Positions 25,269 through 34,728 are shown, counted from the stretch's first letter. The stretch is DNA of 64,000 nt from UBA6059 sp964351595 (GCA_964351595.1 CAYGOT010000010.1:37645-101644); one strand, 5' to 3'. Program-made: numbers and translations. Notes: generated by a model from the letters alone, not told the origin.

Positions 25269-25604
25269 TCAATCAGAATTGTACTCGGGTCTCACAGGAC
25301 TAAACACATCTGTGATCTTACAATCTGTAATGGCTCGTCCACTGTGTGGAACGTTGGAAGGAATAACCACAGGCTGACCTGGGCTCAGAATCTGAGTTTC
25401 TCCATCGACGGTCAATTCAAACTCCCCTTCATAAACAGTAGCGACCTGCTCATGTACATGATGATGCTCTGGTAGTATACCGCCCCGCTTTATTTCCCAA
25501 TAAGCCATGGTTACATGCTCGCCTTGGACAAATTTGCCATGAAAGCCAGGAATCAATTCTTTAGCTTCGAGTTGGTCAAGGTTGTAGAATATTTTCATGG
25601 TCAT
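25269..25604 (-). CDS. Single-domain cupin protein
   Basis: 111 residues forming one cupin barrel: motif 1 LPEHHHVHEQVATVYEGEFE gives the metal-binding His cluster and Glu, and motif 2 PGQPVVIPSNVPHSGRA gives the last His. Such small cupins bind a divalent metal and act as sensors, isomerases or dioxygenases; which one cannot be told. It is monocistronic, between the repeat cluster and a divergent sensor kinase gene. It has no signal peptide, so it is cytoplasmic. Confidence 0.85.
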   Translation of the reverse strand: MTMKIFYNLDQLEAKELIPGFHGKFVQGEHVTMAYWEIKRGGILPEHHHVHEQVATVYEGEFELTVDGETQILSPGQPVVIPSNVPHSGRAITDCKITDVFSPVRPEYNSD

Positions 25605-25694
25605 TCAGGGAATTAAAGTTGTCGTTCACCGATTAAATTTAGTCAATCCTACTATATCGCAACAGTACTCCTATCCTCCTCGTTCGAATCATGA

Positions 25695-26774
25695 ATGCAG
25701 CTTTTGAAGCAACCCAACCTGGACAACTGGCTCAATAGTCGCCAGACACTTCACCTCAGTTTTTGGGTATCATATTACATCTATAGAGTATTGATCTACG
25801 GTGATGTGGTCAATACCTGGGAGAATGTAGCTTATGTACAGGCGTTTGAACTGCTTCTCAAAGTGCCGGTTGTTTATATCAACCTCTATATCTTCTTGCC
25901 TCACCTCTTAAAGAAGAAAAAGACCCTCTATTTCTTCGCAGCAAATATTTTACTGATCGGGATGGCTACATTTTTGCAGACATTTATCATTAAGTTCTGC
26001 ATTTCGATAGGTGTTTATCACTATTACCCTGACAGTTATTTTTGGACACCCTGGAAGATTTTTAGCAGAGCAAATCATTTTGTCACCATAGCCAGCGTGA
26101 CCCTCATTATCAAAGTGCTCAAAGACTTTTACTTCAGTCAACAGAATACACAGCGGCTGCTAAGGGAAAAATTGGAGACGGAATTGAAGTTTCTGAGAAG
26201 CCAGATCAACCCTCACTTCTTCTTCAATACATTGAACAACCTGTATTCCCTGGTAGAACGCAAGGATGATATGGCCGGGCCTATATTGCTCAAGTTGAGC
26301 GATTTGATGTCTTACATGATCTATGAAGCATCAAATAAACAGGTCAGCCTCGCCAAAGAGGTAGAGAATCTCGAAAACTTCATATCGCTGGAAAAGCTGA
26401 GGTTTGCCAGCTTGAAGGTTGATCTGGTTGTACCCACCGAACTGGGCAGGGAGCAAATTGCTCCTCTTTTGTTGTTGCCTTTTTTAGAAAATGCCTTCAA
26501 GCATGGAGTAGGCAAGGGCAAGGAGGATAACTGGGTACAGGTCAAACTCTCAGTTGAGGACTCACAACTCAAGTATGTGGTGAAGAACGCCTCTTCGTCG
26601 CAGGATAAAGCACAGAAGACGACACAACGAGGGATAGGGCTCGAAAACCTTCAAAGAAGACTGGAGCTTTTGTACCCGAAAGCATTCACGCTCCAAACCG
26701 AAGAGCGAGAAGACACGTATGAAGCATCATTGACCTTAAACCTCTCTAAGTTTACCAGTCCGGATGAAAATTAA
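25695..26774 (+). CDS. LytS-type membrane sensor histidine kinase
   Basis: 359 residues. Several membrane helices fill the first ~140 residues, then a short coiled stretch leads to the His_kinase motif INPHFFFNTLNNLYSL with phospho-acceptor His174. The ATPase part has LLPFLENAFKHG (N-box) and RGIGLENLQRRLELLYP (G-box). No extracellular sensor domain is present, so the membrane part itself likely senses. It overlaps the response regulator by 11 bases, making a two-gene signalling operon. The target promoters are unknown. Confidence 0.9.
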   Translation: MQLLKQPNLDNWLNSRQTLHLSFWVSYYIYRVLIYGDVVNTWENVAYVQAFELLLKVPVVYINLYIFLPHLLKKKKTLYFFAANILLIGMATFLQTFIIKFCISIGVYHYYPDSYFWTPWKIFSRANHFVTIASVTLIIKVLKDFYFSQQNTQRLLREKLETELKFLRSQINPHFFFNTLNNLYSLVERKDDMAGPILLKLSDLMSYMIYEASNKQVSLAKEVENLENFISLEKLRFASLKVDLVVPTELGREQIAPLLLLPFLENAFKHGVGKGKEDNWVQVKLSVEDSQLKYVVKNASSSQDKAQKTTQRGIGLENLQRRLELLYPKAFTLQTEEREDTYEASLTLNLSKFTSPDEN

Positions 26775-27441
26775 TTGTGCAATAGTAGACGATGAGCCTT
26801 TAGCGCTCGACTTGCTTGAGCATTTCGTGGCGAAGGTGCCCTATCTGGAATTGGTTGGTAGATGCGAGAACGCCCTGGAGGCTGCCGACCTCATCCGCAA
26901 AAAGACCGTAGACTTTTTACTGCTGGATATACAAATGCCGGACATTAGCGGCATCAGCTTTCTCAAGACCATGGCCTCACCTCCTCAGGTGATATTTACT
27001 ACAGCCTACCGGGAATTTGCAGTAGAGAGCTACGAGCTGAATGCAGTAGATTACCTGGTCAAACCCTTCGCTTTTGAGCGGTTCTTGCAGGCGTTGGATA
27101 AATTGTCAGTGTCTACAAATTCATCCACCACATCGGAGAAACTGTTGCTTAAAGCTGAAAACAAGACCTTCAAAATCCAGGTCAACGAAATCACCTATCT
27201 GGAGAGCATTAACGAGACGGTGGTCATTCACGGTAGTGAGCGACCGGTCACCTGCTATCAACCGCTGAGCTATTTCGAAAAAGAGCTTCCAAATGATCTG
27301 GCCTTGAGAGTACATCGCTCTTTTCTTATCATGAAGGACAAGGTCAGCGCTTTTGACCAGAGTACCGTGTACATCGATGGTGCTGAGATTCCTATCGGAA
27401 GAACATACAAGGATCGGGTGGCCGTGGCACTTCAGCATTAA
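26764..27441 (+). CDS. LytTR-family response regulator
   Basis: 225 residues: receiver domain (acidic pair in VDDEPLALD, phospho-acceptor Asp55 in LLLDIQMPD, Lys in YLVKPF) and a LytTR DNA-binding domain (EITYLESINETVVIHG, LRVHRSFLI, IPIGRTYKDRV). Receives phosphate from the kinase it overlaps. LytTR proteins bind pairs of short direct repeats; none was evident near the operon. The same type of pair occurs on the other strand at 51.8-53.6 kb. Confidence 0.92.
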   Translation: MKINCAIVDDEPLALDLLEHFVAKVPYLELVGRCENALEAADLIRKKTVDFLLLDIQMPDISGISFLKTMASPPQVIFTTAYREFAVESYELNAVDYLVKPFAFERFLQALDKLSVSTNSSTTSEKLLLKAENKTFKIQVNEITYLESINETVVIHGSERPVTCYQPLSYFEKELPNDLALRVHRSFLIMKDKVSAFDQSTVYIDGAEIPIGRTYKDRVAVALQH

Positions 27442-27560
27442 TTCTGCACCCAATCAAGAGCACTCAGCGCTATACTACGGCTTAGACTGGTCGTTCACGG
27501 ATTCCTCGAAAACTAGTCGAACAGCACACGTTTTCATCATCAACACCAAAATAGAAAGCG

Positions 27561-27863
27561 ATGATGAAACGAATATTATTTACCCTGGGGCTTGCAGCCT
27601 TTTTATTTCTGATAAGTGAAAATACAGAGGCGAAACCAAAGAAAGCCAGGCTTGGATACTGGGTGGTCCAGGATCATGTAGATGGCAGAAATGATGCAAC
27701 GGTCAGTTTTTATAGCACCTCAGATAGTCTGGTCTTCGAGCAAAACCTCGGTAAGCGGAAAGTAGAGCTCAACCGAAAGAATATCAAAAGGCTAAACAAG
27801 GAGCTTAAAAGCTTCCATAAGCATCAGCAAAACAAAGAAAAGTTCATGATAACGAAACTGTAA
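27561..27863 (+). CDS. Small secreted basic protein
   Basis: 100 residues with an N-terminal signal sequence (MKRILFTLGLAAFLFLISEN) cleaved near TEA-KPKK. The mature part is basic and contains GYWVVQDHVDGRNDATVSFY, which I do not recognise, and a lysine-rich helix. Likely periplasmic or extracellular. Stands 120 bp after the response regulator on the same strand, so it may be in its regulon. No cysteines, so no disulfides. Confidence 0.65.
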   Translation: MMKRILFTLGLAAFLFLISENTEAKPKKARLGYWVVQDHVDGRNDATVSFYSTSDSLVFEQNLGKRKVELNRKNIKRLNKELKSFHKHQQNKEKFMITKL

Positions 27864-27908
27864 TTTGCTTCATGAACGGAAGGGCTTGAGTAGGATTGGG
27901 CCCTTCAT

Positions 27909-28394
27909 TTACTTTTCGAATGGATTCTTTTTCCCGAACTTGAGCTTTTCTTTCGTGAGATTCAGGCGTTTTTCTTTGGTCTCAGGTAGCTTGGCATCAG
28001 CTATCCACCTCGCATACTCTTTTCTGTTGGTGTATGAGAGACTATCGTAAAATGACTTCAGATCAGTGTTTTGATCCAGCAAGGATTGCAGCTCCTCGGG
28101 TACCTCTACCACCCTTTCCTCCAGATCGCGCACTAAGGTGACCTGCACCGTATCGCCCACTGCCTTCCCTATTTTCTCCCGGATATCTTTTCTCAACAGT
28201 AGAAAATGGCCTTGACCCATATCGGCGAGAGAGCCTCTATACTCCACGCCATCAAATGTCGCTTTAACCTTAACCCATCCCTTGGTGCCAAAAGTAGTGG
28301 GTACATCAAAGGGAAGGTCGACCCAGGATGCTCCCGGCATATCGGGACTTCCTTTGATTTCGGCCGTCCAATCGAACTTAGGTGAGTCTGACAC
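27909..28394 (-). CDS. DUF1905 plus YdeI/OmpD-associated protein
   Basis: From GTG 28394 the protein has 161 residues. The DUF1905 barrel comes first (FDWTAEIKG ... WVDLPFDVPTTFGTKGWVKV ... GQGHFLLLRKDIREKIGKAV), then the C-terminal YdeI-like helical part (FYDSLSYTNRKEYARWIADA, typical PSYRKE-like motif). The family is linked to bacteriocin protection by name only. The frame is open upstream to a TTG at 28448, but that would overlap the preceding gene by 71 bases; the GTG gives a 17-base overlap and begins at the domain edge. Start choice is uncertain. Confidence 0.75.
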   Translation of the reverse strand: MSDSPKFDWTAEIKGSPDMPGASWVDLPFDVPTTFGTKGWVKVKATFDGVEYRGSLADMGQGHFLLLRKDIREKIGKAVGDTVQVTLVRDLEERVVEVPEELQSLLDQNTDLKSFYDSLSYTNRKEYARWIADAKLPETKEKRLNLTKEKLKFGKKNPFEK

Positions 28395-28662
28395 GGTGAG
28401 GGCTGGTTTTGGGTATTCGCTCGATAATCTTTCTTGCCTCAAGGTCAAGTTTGACCGTCACTACATACCAGATGACTTTCCCATCAAACTGACCCCTGAG
28501 GATTTCCTCAGCACTTTTGACCAGGTCGTCAAGTGTTGCTTCCTTGAGTTCCTCTAATGTTGCTAGAATGGCAGACTTGATTTGATCATACTTCTTCAAG
28601 TCAATTCGTGTTCCCTGCTTCCCTTGAGGGTGGAGGGTCATGATTTTCTCAGGGTCTGCCAT
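28378..28662 (-). CDS. Small helical protein, DUF6958-like
   Basis: 94 residues beginning MADPEKIMTLHPQGKQGTRI, followed by a helix pair (YDQIKSAILATLEELKEATL, DDLVKSAEEILRG) and a strand-rich end with WYVVTVKLDLEARKIIERI. This matches a small uncharacterised family that looks like a winged helix; the winged-helix idea is my reading, not established. Its end overlaps the DUF1905 gene, and the two likely form an operon. Confidence 0.7.
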   Translation of the reverse strand: MADPEKIMTLHPQGKQGTRIDLKKYDQIKSAILATLEELKEATLDDLVKSAEEILRGQFDGKVIWYVVTVKLDLEARKIIERIPKTSPHRVRLT

Positions 28663-28670
28663 CTTTGAAT

Positions 28671-29453
28671 TTATTGTCCGGCGCTTGCTGATGTCTTGCG
28701 GTATCCCAAGCGAATAGGGTTAAAAGTAGTATCAACTTCACTAATTACAGTGTACTCATTGGTACCCCTAAGTTTGGCAACAAATGGCAGTGCTGTCAGG
28801 CTAGTGGCTGAAGCTGAGCCTGCAATTGCCGCTTCTATCTGAGCAGTGGCAAGGTTCGGGTCAAGTAGATTCAGGGTTCCCGAAGAAATCTCGTAGTACT
28901 CAGTGGAAGATTCGGTAGAGTACAAACTTCCACCTCCAAAGACGGTGGTGCGGACAAGGTCTGTCATATCAGGGTCAGTCGCCGGATCTGCAATATCATT
29001 GTCGACCAGGTCATAGCCGGGAACAGGGATAAGGTTATCATTGAAGTAGCCATACTCTACACTAACATTAATAGTCGCACTTTGTGTTGTAGACTTACCA
29101 CTAGCATCTGTCATGGTCATGGTCAATGCTGCAGAACCTGATTGAGCATCTGCCCATGAGGTCGTATACGGATAATTAAAGGTCACGATGTTGCCTCCAA
29201 AAGTGGTCTCGTTGACCAGCTCTACACCACCTTTGGTAATAACAAAGCTGGCAATACCGACAGAGGGATCAGCAGTTAAGACAATTGAGAAATCTATGCG
29301 CTGGTCAACGCCGAAATCCCCCGGAAGGGTTTCTGAGCTATTCACCTCGATTTCAGGGTTGGTCGGGGTACTTGGAGTGCTGCTATCGTCATCTCCACAA
29401 GCAGTGAGTAGTAGGATGCACAGTGCTATTACCGCTGATTGAAATTTGTTCAT
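28671..29453 (-). CDS. Surface lipoprotein with immunoglobulin-like region
   Basis: 260 residues. The signal ends in the lipobox LLTAC, with Cys followed by GDDDSSTPST, the acidic start that in Bacteroidota directs lipoproteins to the cell surface. The mature part has beta-sandwich character (INVSVEYGYFNDN, FSIVLTADPSVGIASF). No enzyme motif and no SusD features. It stands 8 bp after the small DUF6958-like gene's upstream end, but without close coupling. Function unknown. Confidence 0.75.
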   Translation of the reverse strand: MNKFQSAVIALCILLLTACGDDDSSTPSTPTNPEIEVNSSETLPGDFGVDQRIDFSIVLTADPSVGIASFVITKGGVELVNETTFGGNIVTFNYPYTTSWADAQSGSAALTMTMTDASGKSTTQSATINVSVEYGYFNDNLIPVPGYDLVDNDIADPATDPDMTDLVRTTVFGGGSLYSTESSTEYYEISSGTLNLLDPNLATAQIEAAIAGSASATSLTALPFVAKLRGTNEYTVISEVDTTFNPIRLGYRKTSASAGQ

Positions 29454-29529
29454 ATAAAATCTTTAGACAAATGAATGTGTAGGAATAAAGTAACCTAAAT
29501 CAACTGGAAGTAGCAAGCCATAGCCGTAT

Positions 29530-30306
29530 CTAGACAATCATGAAGATAGCTGCAACAAGCGTCATTACTATAATAAAGTAGCGATAACCCTTCTCTGGAA
29601 TCTGTCTGGTGATCAAAATGCCTAGCCCTGCACCTACCGCAATAAATGGAAGAGTCATCAGGTCTATTAGAAAAGAGTCAAGTGTGATGGTCTCCCAAAC
29701 GAAAATGTGAAAGGGCACTTTAAACCAGTTGATTACTAAAAAGAACCAGGCGGCTGTACCGATGAATGAGTTTTTTGGTAACCGCATGGACAACAGATAA
29801 AGTGCCATGACCGACCCGGCCAGGTTGCCCACCATGGTAGTGAACCCACCGGCTACTCCCATCAATATGGCAAACCAGTAGTAGTCCGGGACATGCTCTT
29901 TGTTGCCCTGCTCCAGCCAAAGCATGATGGCTACACTACCAAAGATGATAATCGCCATGATCAGCCGGAAAGCTTCGTCATCAATATAGGCACCAGTAAC
30001 TGTACCGAGTACTACCCCAAGAGCAGCCCATGGGAAAAGCTTCTTAAGATGAGGCCAGCTGGCATGTCTGTGATAGTAGATTACCCCAAACACATCTGCC
30101 AGTGACAAAATGGGGAGGAGCAACCCGCTGGATAGTTTTCCACCAAAGATGGAGGCCAACAGAGGTACGGCGACCATACCAGCTCCGTGTACACCTGTTT
30201 TGGCAGTGCCAATCAAGACACCCACCAGGGCGATTATACCTACTTGCAAATAGGTGAGTTCGAAAGAGAGGAATTGGATCAAGCTTGTTCGCTCTTCTTT
30301 TTCCAA
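29530..30306 (-). CDS. TauE/SafE-family membrane transporter (sulfite exporter type)
   Basis: 258 residues with about eight membrane helices and the Gly-rich duplicated pattern of the family (GVLIGTAKTGVHGAGMVAVP near the N-terminus; ILMGVAGGFTTMVGNLAGSV in the second half). Members export sulfite, sulfoacetate or other organic anions. The ATG at 30306 lies inside the 3' end of the metallo-hydrolase gene (28-base overlap); a TTG straddling that gene's stop is an alternative start. The coupling suggests the hydrolase product or substrate is what is moved, which is inference. Confidence 0.85.
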   Translation of the reverse strand: MEKEERTSLIQFLSFELTYLQVGIIALVGVLIGTAKTGVHGAGMVAVPLLASIFGGKLSSGLLLPILSLADVFGVIYYHRHASWPHLKKLFPWAALGVVLGTVTGAYIDDEAFRLIMAIIIFGSVAIMLWLEQGNKEHVPDYYWFAILMGVAGGFTTMVGNLAGSVMALYLLSMRLPKNSFIGTAAWFFLVINWFKVPFHIFVWETITLDSFLIDLMTLPFIAVGAGLGILITRQIPEKGYRYFIIVMTLVAAIFMIV

Positions 30307-31169
30307 TAGCGCAACAGTCCTGCAACACTCATCCAGGATGGGTTAGCGGCTTCATATTGCTGGATTTCGTGCTCTCCCAAACCCCCGGCTCTGAGCTGGC
30401 TAGCGACGTATTTCATAAACTCTGGTGTCACCTCTTCCATTGCCCGACCTTCTTCAAAGGGCTTTTTCATCCAGTTGGCCCAGTCCCAAAGAATGGACTC
30501 AAGGCTATCCAGGTGATCATCCACATCCGTGATTGCATCAAAATGGGTGAGGTGAAGCTTTGAGGGGTTGATCTTTCTGATAAGATTGATACTAGCTACC
30601 CAATCCTCAATGTTGATGTCGGGAGGTGGGCATGGCGGTACCACGATTCCTTTGTCGATTTTTACACCCGCCACGTCACCGGTGAAGAGGCTGTCGTCTA
30701 ATTGCCACGCTATGTGATGCTTTGCGTGTCCAGGGGTATACCATGCTTTGAGCTTTGCATTGCCCAGATCAAAGACTTCTTCATCGGCCACTTCATAGAG
30801 CTGATTGGCAGGTATAGCATTCATCTCACCCCAGAGCTCGTCCATCTTGTCCTGATAGATCCGTCGGGCTGACTCCATTAATCTTGATGGGTCTTCCATA
30901 TTTTTAGCTCCAAATGGATGGACATAGATAGTTGCTCCGTTTTTGGCGAATGCCCAAGCGGCTCCTGCATGATCGAGATGAATATGAGTCAGAAACACCT
31001 TCTTGATATCATGGAGCACATAGCCATGTTGCGCTAGCCCTTTTTCAAGGAACCCAATCGTCGAATGTGGCCCGGTCTCTACCAGTACCGGGCCTTCACC
31101 GGTCTCAATGAGATAGCTGGCAATGGTATGCTCGTGTCCGAGGAAGTGTAAATCAAGCGCATGAATCAT
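30279..31169 (-). CDS. Metallo-beta-lactamase-fold hydrolase
   Basis: 296 residues with the zinc motif THIHLDHAG (His62, His64, Asp66, His67), a distal TPGHAKHH histidine and LTHFD near the end of the catalytic core. An additional helical C-terminal part (~230-296) is present. The sequence has no signal peptide. Such enzymes cleave thioesters, lactones or phosphodiesters; the type cannot be fixed here. It is first in a two-gene operon with the TauE-like exporter. Confidence 0.88.
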   Translation of the reverse strand: MIHALDLHFLGHEHTIASYLIETGEGPVLVETGPHSTIGFLEKGLAQHGYVLHDIKKVFLTHIHLDHAGAAWAFAKNGATIYVHPFGAKNMEDPSRLMESARRIYQDKMDELWGEMNAIPANQLYEVADEEVFDLGNAKLKAWYTPGHAKHHIAWQLDDSLFTGDVAGVKIDKGIVVPPCPPPDINIEDWVASINLIRKINPSKLHLTHFDAITDVDDHLDSLESILWDWANWMKKPFEEGRAMEEVTPEFMKYVASQLRAGGLGEHEIQQYEAANPSWMSVAGLLRYWKKKSEQA

Positions 31170-31306
31170 AGAAGAAGAGGTGTTTTAATGATGAAATGAG
31201 TTAGCGTAAGGCCTCTCAGTATTATGCCAAAATCATGAGTATGGACGATAGTTTCGTTGACTACATGTATTTTTAACGAATATACTTAATCGATAAAGAA
31301 CCCATT

Positions 31307-31792
31307 ATGAGCAAAGACTATTTCCAGGATCATATGCCCGAGAACGTGTGTTTCGGCTGTGGTATTCAAAACCCACATGGACTTCAAATCAAAAGTTATT
31401 GGGAAGGCGAAGAGGCTGTGCTTGATTGGGAATCAGAAGAAAAATACCACGGATGGGCCGACCTCATGAACGGTGGCATCATGGCTACCTTGATTGACTG
31501 CCACTGTATGGGTGCGGCTATGGCTCATGCTTATAAGGTTGAAGACCGCTCCATGGATACCCATCCGGAGTACCGATATGCCACAGGCACACTCAATGTG
31601 AAGTATCTCAAGCCCACACCCAACCGCAAGGTGCAATTAAGAGCTAAGATTACTGAGGTAAAGGGCAAGAAGACCGTACTTTGGTGTGATTTCTATTCCG
31701 ACGAAGGGGTTAAGACCGCTGAAGCAGAGGTAGTAGCCATCAGAGTATTTGACGGTAGACAGGCCGCAACGGGTAATGTATTTAAGAGCTGA
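31307..31792 (+). CDS. PaaI-type hotdog thioesterase
   Basis: 161 residues forming one hotdog fold. The central helix block is HGWADLMNGGIMATLIDCHC with the Asp-Cys-His cluster in the catalytic region, and the end strand block is LNVKYLKPTPNRKVQLRAKI. The N-terminus CFGCGIQNPHGL is typical of a subgroup with a CxxC turn. It should hydrolyse acyl-CoA thioesters in the cytoplasm. Its 3' end overlaps the convergent SdpI-like gene by 11 bases. Confidence 0.88.
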   Translation: MSKDYFQDHMPENVCFGCGIQNPHGLQIKSYWEGEEAVLDWESEEKYHGWADLMNGGIMATLIDCHCMGAAMAHAYKVEDRSMDTHPEYRYATGTLNVKYLKPTPNRKVQLRAKITEVKGKKTVLWCDFYSDEGVKTAEAEVVAIRVFDGRQAATGNVFKS

Positions 31793-32102
31793 TTGTCTTC
31801 AGTTTCCGTTCAGTTATCAGGATCACAATGATGCCTAGCGCCAGGCCAGTGAGAAGGTTAATCATTCGCGCATACTCAAAACCCGAACCCTCAAAATAAT
31901 AGCCACTGATCAGGCTGATAGAGCCACTAAGGATAAACAAGGGACCGGCGGTGCGGTGAGCGACTTTCCAATGGTTTGGGCTCTTCTTGGCAGCTTTGCC
32001 CCAGTAGCCATACATGTCATTGGGTTTTTTGGGAGCACTGAAAGTAAAGAATAGCCCGATCACTAATTGAATGAATCCCAGAAAATAATAATCGAACATC
32101 AA
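31782..32102 (-). CDS. SdpI-family membrane protein
   Basis: 106 residues with three membrane helices and the family motif PNDMYGYWGKAAKKSPNHWK followed by ANR-like VAHRTAG. SdpI homologues include the immunity protein of the Bacillus SDP toxin, but most are uncharacterised. It overlaps the upstream D-acylase gene by 4 bases (ATGA), so they are co-translated. An immunity role here is not supported by any toxin gene nearby. Confidence 0.78.
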   Translation of the reverse strand: MMFDYYFLGFIQLVIGLFFTFSAPKKPNDMYGYWGKAAKKSPNHWKVAHRTAGPLFILSGSISLISGYYFEGSGFEYARMINLLTGLALGIIVILITERKLKTISS

Positions 32103-33649
32103 TCTCTTTTGAGTATCTGACCAGCCAACACACCATTGTATCGACCATTGTCGATAGCAATTCTGCCATTGACAAAGACATAATCAATTCCGGACGCAAT
32201 TTGTTCCGGCTTCTCGAAAGTGGCGTTATCACGAATAGTCTTTGGGTCGATGATCACGATATCCGCAAAATATCCTTCCTTAATCTGTCCCCGGTCTTTG
32301 ATTTTGAATGTTTCAGCGACTTGACCCGAACTCGCAACTATCGCCCTTCCAAAAGACAACACTGAATCTTCAATGACATACTTTCTGAACTTACGAGGGT
32401 AGGTGCCATATTTCCGTGGATGACCAGCTGATCCATCCGAGCCGGTCATACACCAAGGCTGAGACATCAGCAGTCCAATATCTTCTTCAGTCATATTAAA
32501 GCTAGCCACGGAGGCGTCACCTTCCTTGATGATCCTGATAGCCGCTTCGATTGGATCAAGACGCCATTCCCTGGCTACCTCTTCCAGCGTTTTACCAAGC
32601 CACTCTGGTGTGCCACTTCTCGTAATCAATAGGGAAGAAGCACCACCTCTTCGTCTCAAATTGTCTTTCATCTCAGTCCTGATAAGCTGACCCACAACTT
32701 CATCATCGATGCGCTTAATCATTTCTTCAGTTCCTCCGGCGCGAGCCCAGTTGGGGAAGGTACTTCCTCCGACGCTCGTGCCACTTGCTACATAGGGGTA
32801 CTGATTGGCGGTGAGGTCAATACCAGCTTGACGCGCTGAGTCATATAGCGCGATAATATCAGGCGCCTGACCCCAAACATCCACTCCCAGTGCCTTGAGA
32901 TGAGAAATATGTACTGGCAGTTCTGCCTCTGCACCTATTCTGATCACCTCACGGATGGAGTTGAGCAGTCCTATAGAGTAGCTGCTCTCATCGCGCTGAT
33001 GGGTATCGTACACTCCCCCATAGCGACTAACTATTTTTGCCAGGTCAATTACCTCCTCTGTCGAGGCATAGTTGCCTGGAGTGTAGTAAAGCCCGGTAGA
33101 CATCCCCAGCGCGCCATCTTCCATGGCCTGCGTTACGATCTCACGCATTTCTGCCATTTCCTCCTCTGTTGGGGGACGATTTTCCATACCCATCGCTATC
33201 CTTCGTACATTTCCATGACCGAGAAGGATACCCACATTGGTTCCAGCACCTGAGGATCCCCATTGCGTCATAGCTCGCCCTACCGGAATAGGGCTCCTGC
33301 CATCATTTCCGGTGATTACAGTAGTGACGCCCTGGCTCAGGAAAGGTAGGTTATGTCTTGTGACAGAGTCATTTAGATCTTGGGTAGTGTGGGTATGCGG
33401 GTCAATGAAACCCGGAGAGACCACCTTACCTGTAGCATCGATTATCTTTTCCGCTTTCAGATTGTAAGTAGCGCCATCTCCGGCATACACTATCTTATCT
33501 CCTTTAATAGCAACCACCCAGGTTTTTGCTACCTCGTCATTACCATCGTAGACTTGCCCACCCTCGATGATTAAATCAGCCTCGAGCACTGGTTTGGAAG
33601 TGCATGAAACTATGATTAAAAGGGTGAAGAGAAGGTATAGCGGTCTCAT
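32099..33649 (-). CDS. N-acyl-D-amino-acid deacylase-like lipoprotein (amidohydrolase superfamily)
   Basis: 516 residues. The signal ends at Cys16 in LLIIVSCTSKP, so it is a lipoprotein on the periplasmic or outer face. The amidohydrolase barrel shows GFIDPHTHT (His85, His87), STGLYYTPGNYAS, PVHISHLKALG and CMTGSDGSAGHP, the pattern of D-aminoacylases and related N-acyl-D-amino acid or imidopeptide hydrolases. A metal-bound water cuts the amide. It starts an operon with the SdpI-like membrane gene and is divergent from the nitrilase gene (172 bp apart). The exact substrate is open. Confidence 0.86.
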   Translation of the reverse strand: MRPLYLLFTLLIIVSCTSKPVLEADLIIEGGQVYDGNDEVAKTWVVAIKGDKIVYAGDGATYNLKAEKIIDATGKVVSPGFIDPHTHTTQDLNDSVTRHNLPFLSQGVTTVITGNDGRSPIPVGRAMTQWGSSGAGTNVGILLGHGNVRRIAMGMENRPPTEEEMAEMREIVTQAMEDGALGMSTGLYYTPGNYASTEEVIDLAKIVSRYGGVYDTHQRDESSYSIGLLNSIREVIRIGAEAELPVHISHLKALGVDVWGQAPDIIALYDSARQAGIDLTANQYPYVASGTSVGGSTFPNWARAGGTEEMIKRIDDEVVGQLIRTEMKDNLRRRGGASSLLITRSGTPEWLGKTLEEVAREWRLDPIEAAIRIIKEGDASVASFNMTEEDIGLLMSQPWCMTGSDGSAGHPRKYGTYPRKFRKYVIEDSVLSFGRAIVASSGQVAETFKIKDRGQIKEGYFADIVIIDPKTIRDNATFEKPEQIASGIDYVFVNGRIAIDNGRYNGVLAGQILKRD

Positions 33650-33821
33650 GAAGTTAGGCTTTCCGTCAAAATAGGAATTGCAGCTGTCTCATCAAAGCAG
33701 AGTTTGATGTAGAGTAAGAATCAAATACATATTCACTTTTGCGTAAATCTTGTGCCTAACATGATCCTCCCATCAGTATAGTTCAATTTACATAACTACC
33801 ATTTCATTAGATTTAGGGTCT

Positions 33822-34727
33822 ATGAAAATTGGAATCGTCCAGCATAAACCAGTCTTTAATAAGCTTTCCGCCTCGATTGAAAAGGCGCTTGAACTCATTG
33901 AGGAAGCTGCTGATCAGTCATGCGAGTTGATCATTTTCGGGGAAACCTGGTTTTGTGGGTACCCTGCCTGGCTAGACTATGCACCTGAGGCTGGCCTTTG
34001 GAACAACCCTGCCACCAAAGAGATCTTTGCTGAGATGCATGCCAACAGTCTTTCCACTGATTCCAAAGAAATAGATCAAATCAAAGAGCTAAGCAAAAAA
34101 CTGAACGTCGCAATAGGGTTTGGCTTCAACGAAGCGGTACATGGTCAGCCCGGACACGGCAGTATCTACAATAGCTTCGGGTTAATCTCTCTGGGAGAAC
34201 TCGTGATTCATCACCGGAAGTTGATGCCCACTTTTACTGAAAAATTGCTCTATTCTTTGGGTGATGGTGCCGGCCTGACAAGCCAGCCGGTCAACAATGC
34301 GCGGGTAGGTGGTCTCATTTGCTGGGAACACTGGATGCCGCTATCAAGGCAAGCGCTTCATGATACAGGCGAGCAAATCCATTTGGCACTTTGGCCAAAG
34401 GTTCATGAAATGCACCAGATAGCTAGTCGCCAGTATGCTTTCGAGGGACGCTGTTTTGTAATTGCGGTAGGTCAAATGCTCTCCGTCTCTGATCTTCCAA
34501 CCCAGCTGAACTATACAGCTTCCCAAAATGAACTACTGGATGGTGGCAGCTGCGTCATTGGACCAGATGGTCATTATTTGCTCCCCCCGGTATTTGATAA
34601 GGAGGGAATATTCACGGCAGAACTTGACCTTAATGAGATCAAAAAAGAGCAAATGACCTTAGATGTGTCTGGGCACTATCAGCGCCCTGATGTTTTCAGC
34701 TTCACTGTTAATAAAGGGAGAAGATGA
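33822..34727 (+). CDS. Nitrilase (carbon-nitrogen hydrolase branch 1)
   Basis: 301 residues with a complete Glu-Lys-Cys triad: Glu41 in FGETWFCGYPAW, Lys133 in HHRKLMPT and Cys167 in GLICWEHWMPL. CWE(N/H)-MPL after the cysteine is characteristic of true nitrilases, which turn nitriles into carboxylic acids and ammonia, rather than amidases (which usually read CYD). The protein is slightly shorter than typical nitrilases (330-370) because the C-terminal tail is short. Cytoplasmic, monocistronic, ending 1 bp from the convergent DUF6249 gene. Confidence 0.88.
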   Translation: MKIGIVQHKPVFNKLSASIEKALELIEEAADQSCELIIFGETWFCGYPAWLDYAPEAGLWNNPATKEIFAEMHANSLSTDSKEIDQIKELSKKLNVAIGFGFNEAVHGQPGHGSIYNSFGLISLGELVIHHRKLMPTFTEKLLYSLGDGAGLTSQPVNNARVGGLICWEHWMPLSRQALHDTGEQIHLALWPKVHEMHQIASRQYAFEGRCFVIAVGQMLSVSDLPTQLNYTASQNELLDGGSCVIGPDGHYLLPPVFDKEGIFTAELDLNEIKKEQMTLDVSGHYQRPDVFSFTVNKGRR

Positions 34728-34728
34728 A

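Noticed and set aside
25161..25475. 104-codon plus-strand frame over the repeat and the cupin gene
   Set aside because: It is antisense to a clear cupin and begins in repeat DNA.
31782..32102. SdpI-like protein as a toxin-immunity gene
   Set aside because: No SdpC-like or other peptide toxin was found; it is coupled to an amidohydrolase gene.
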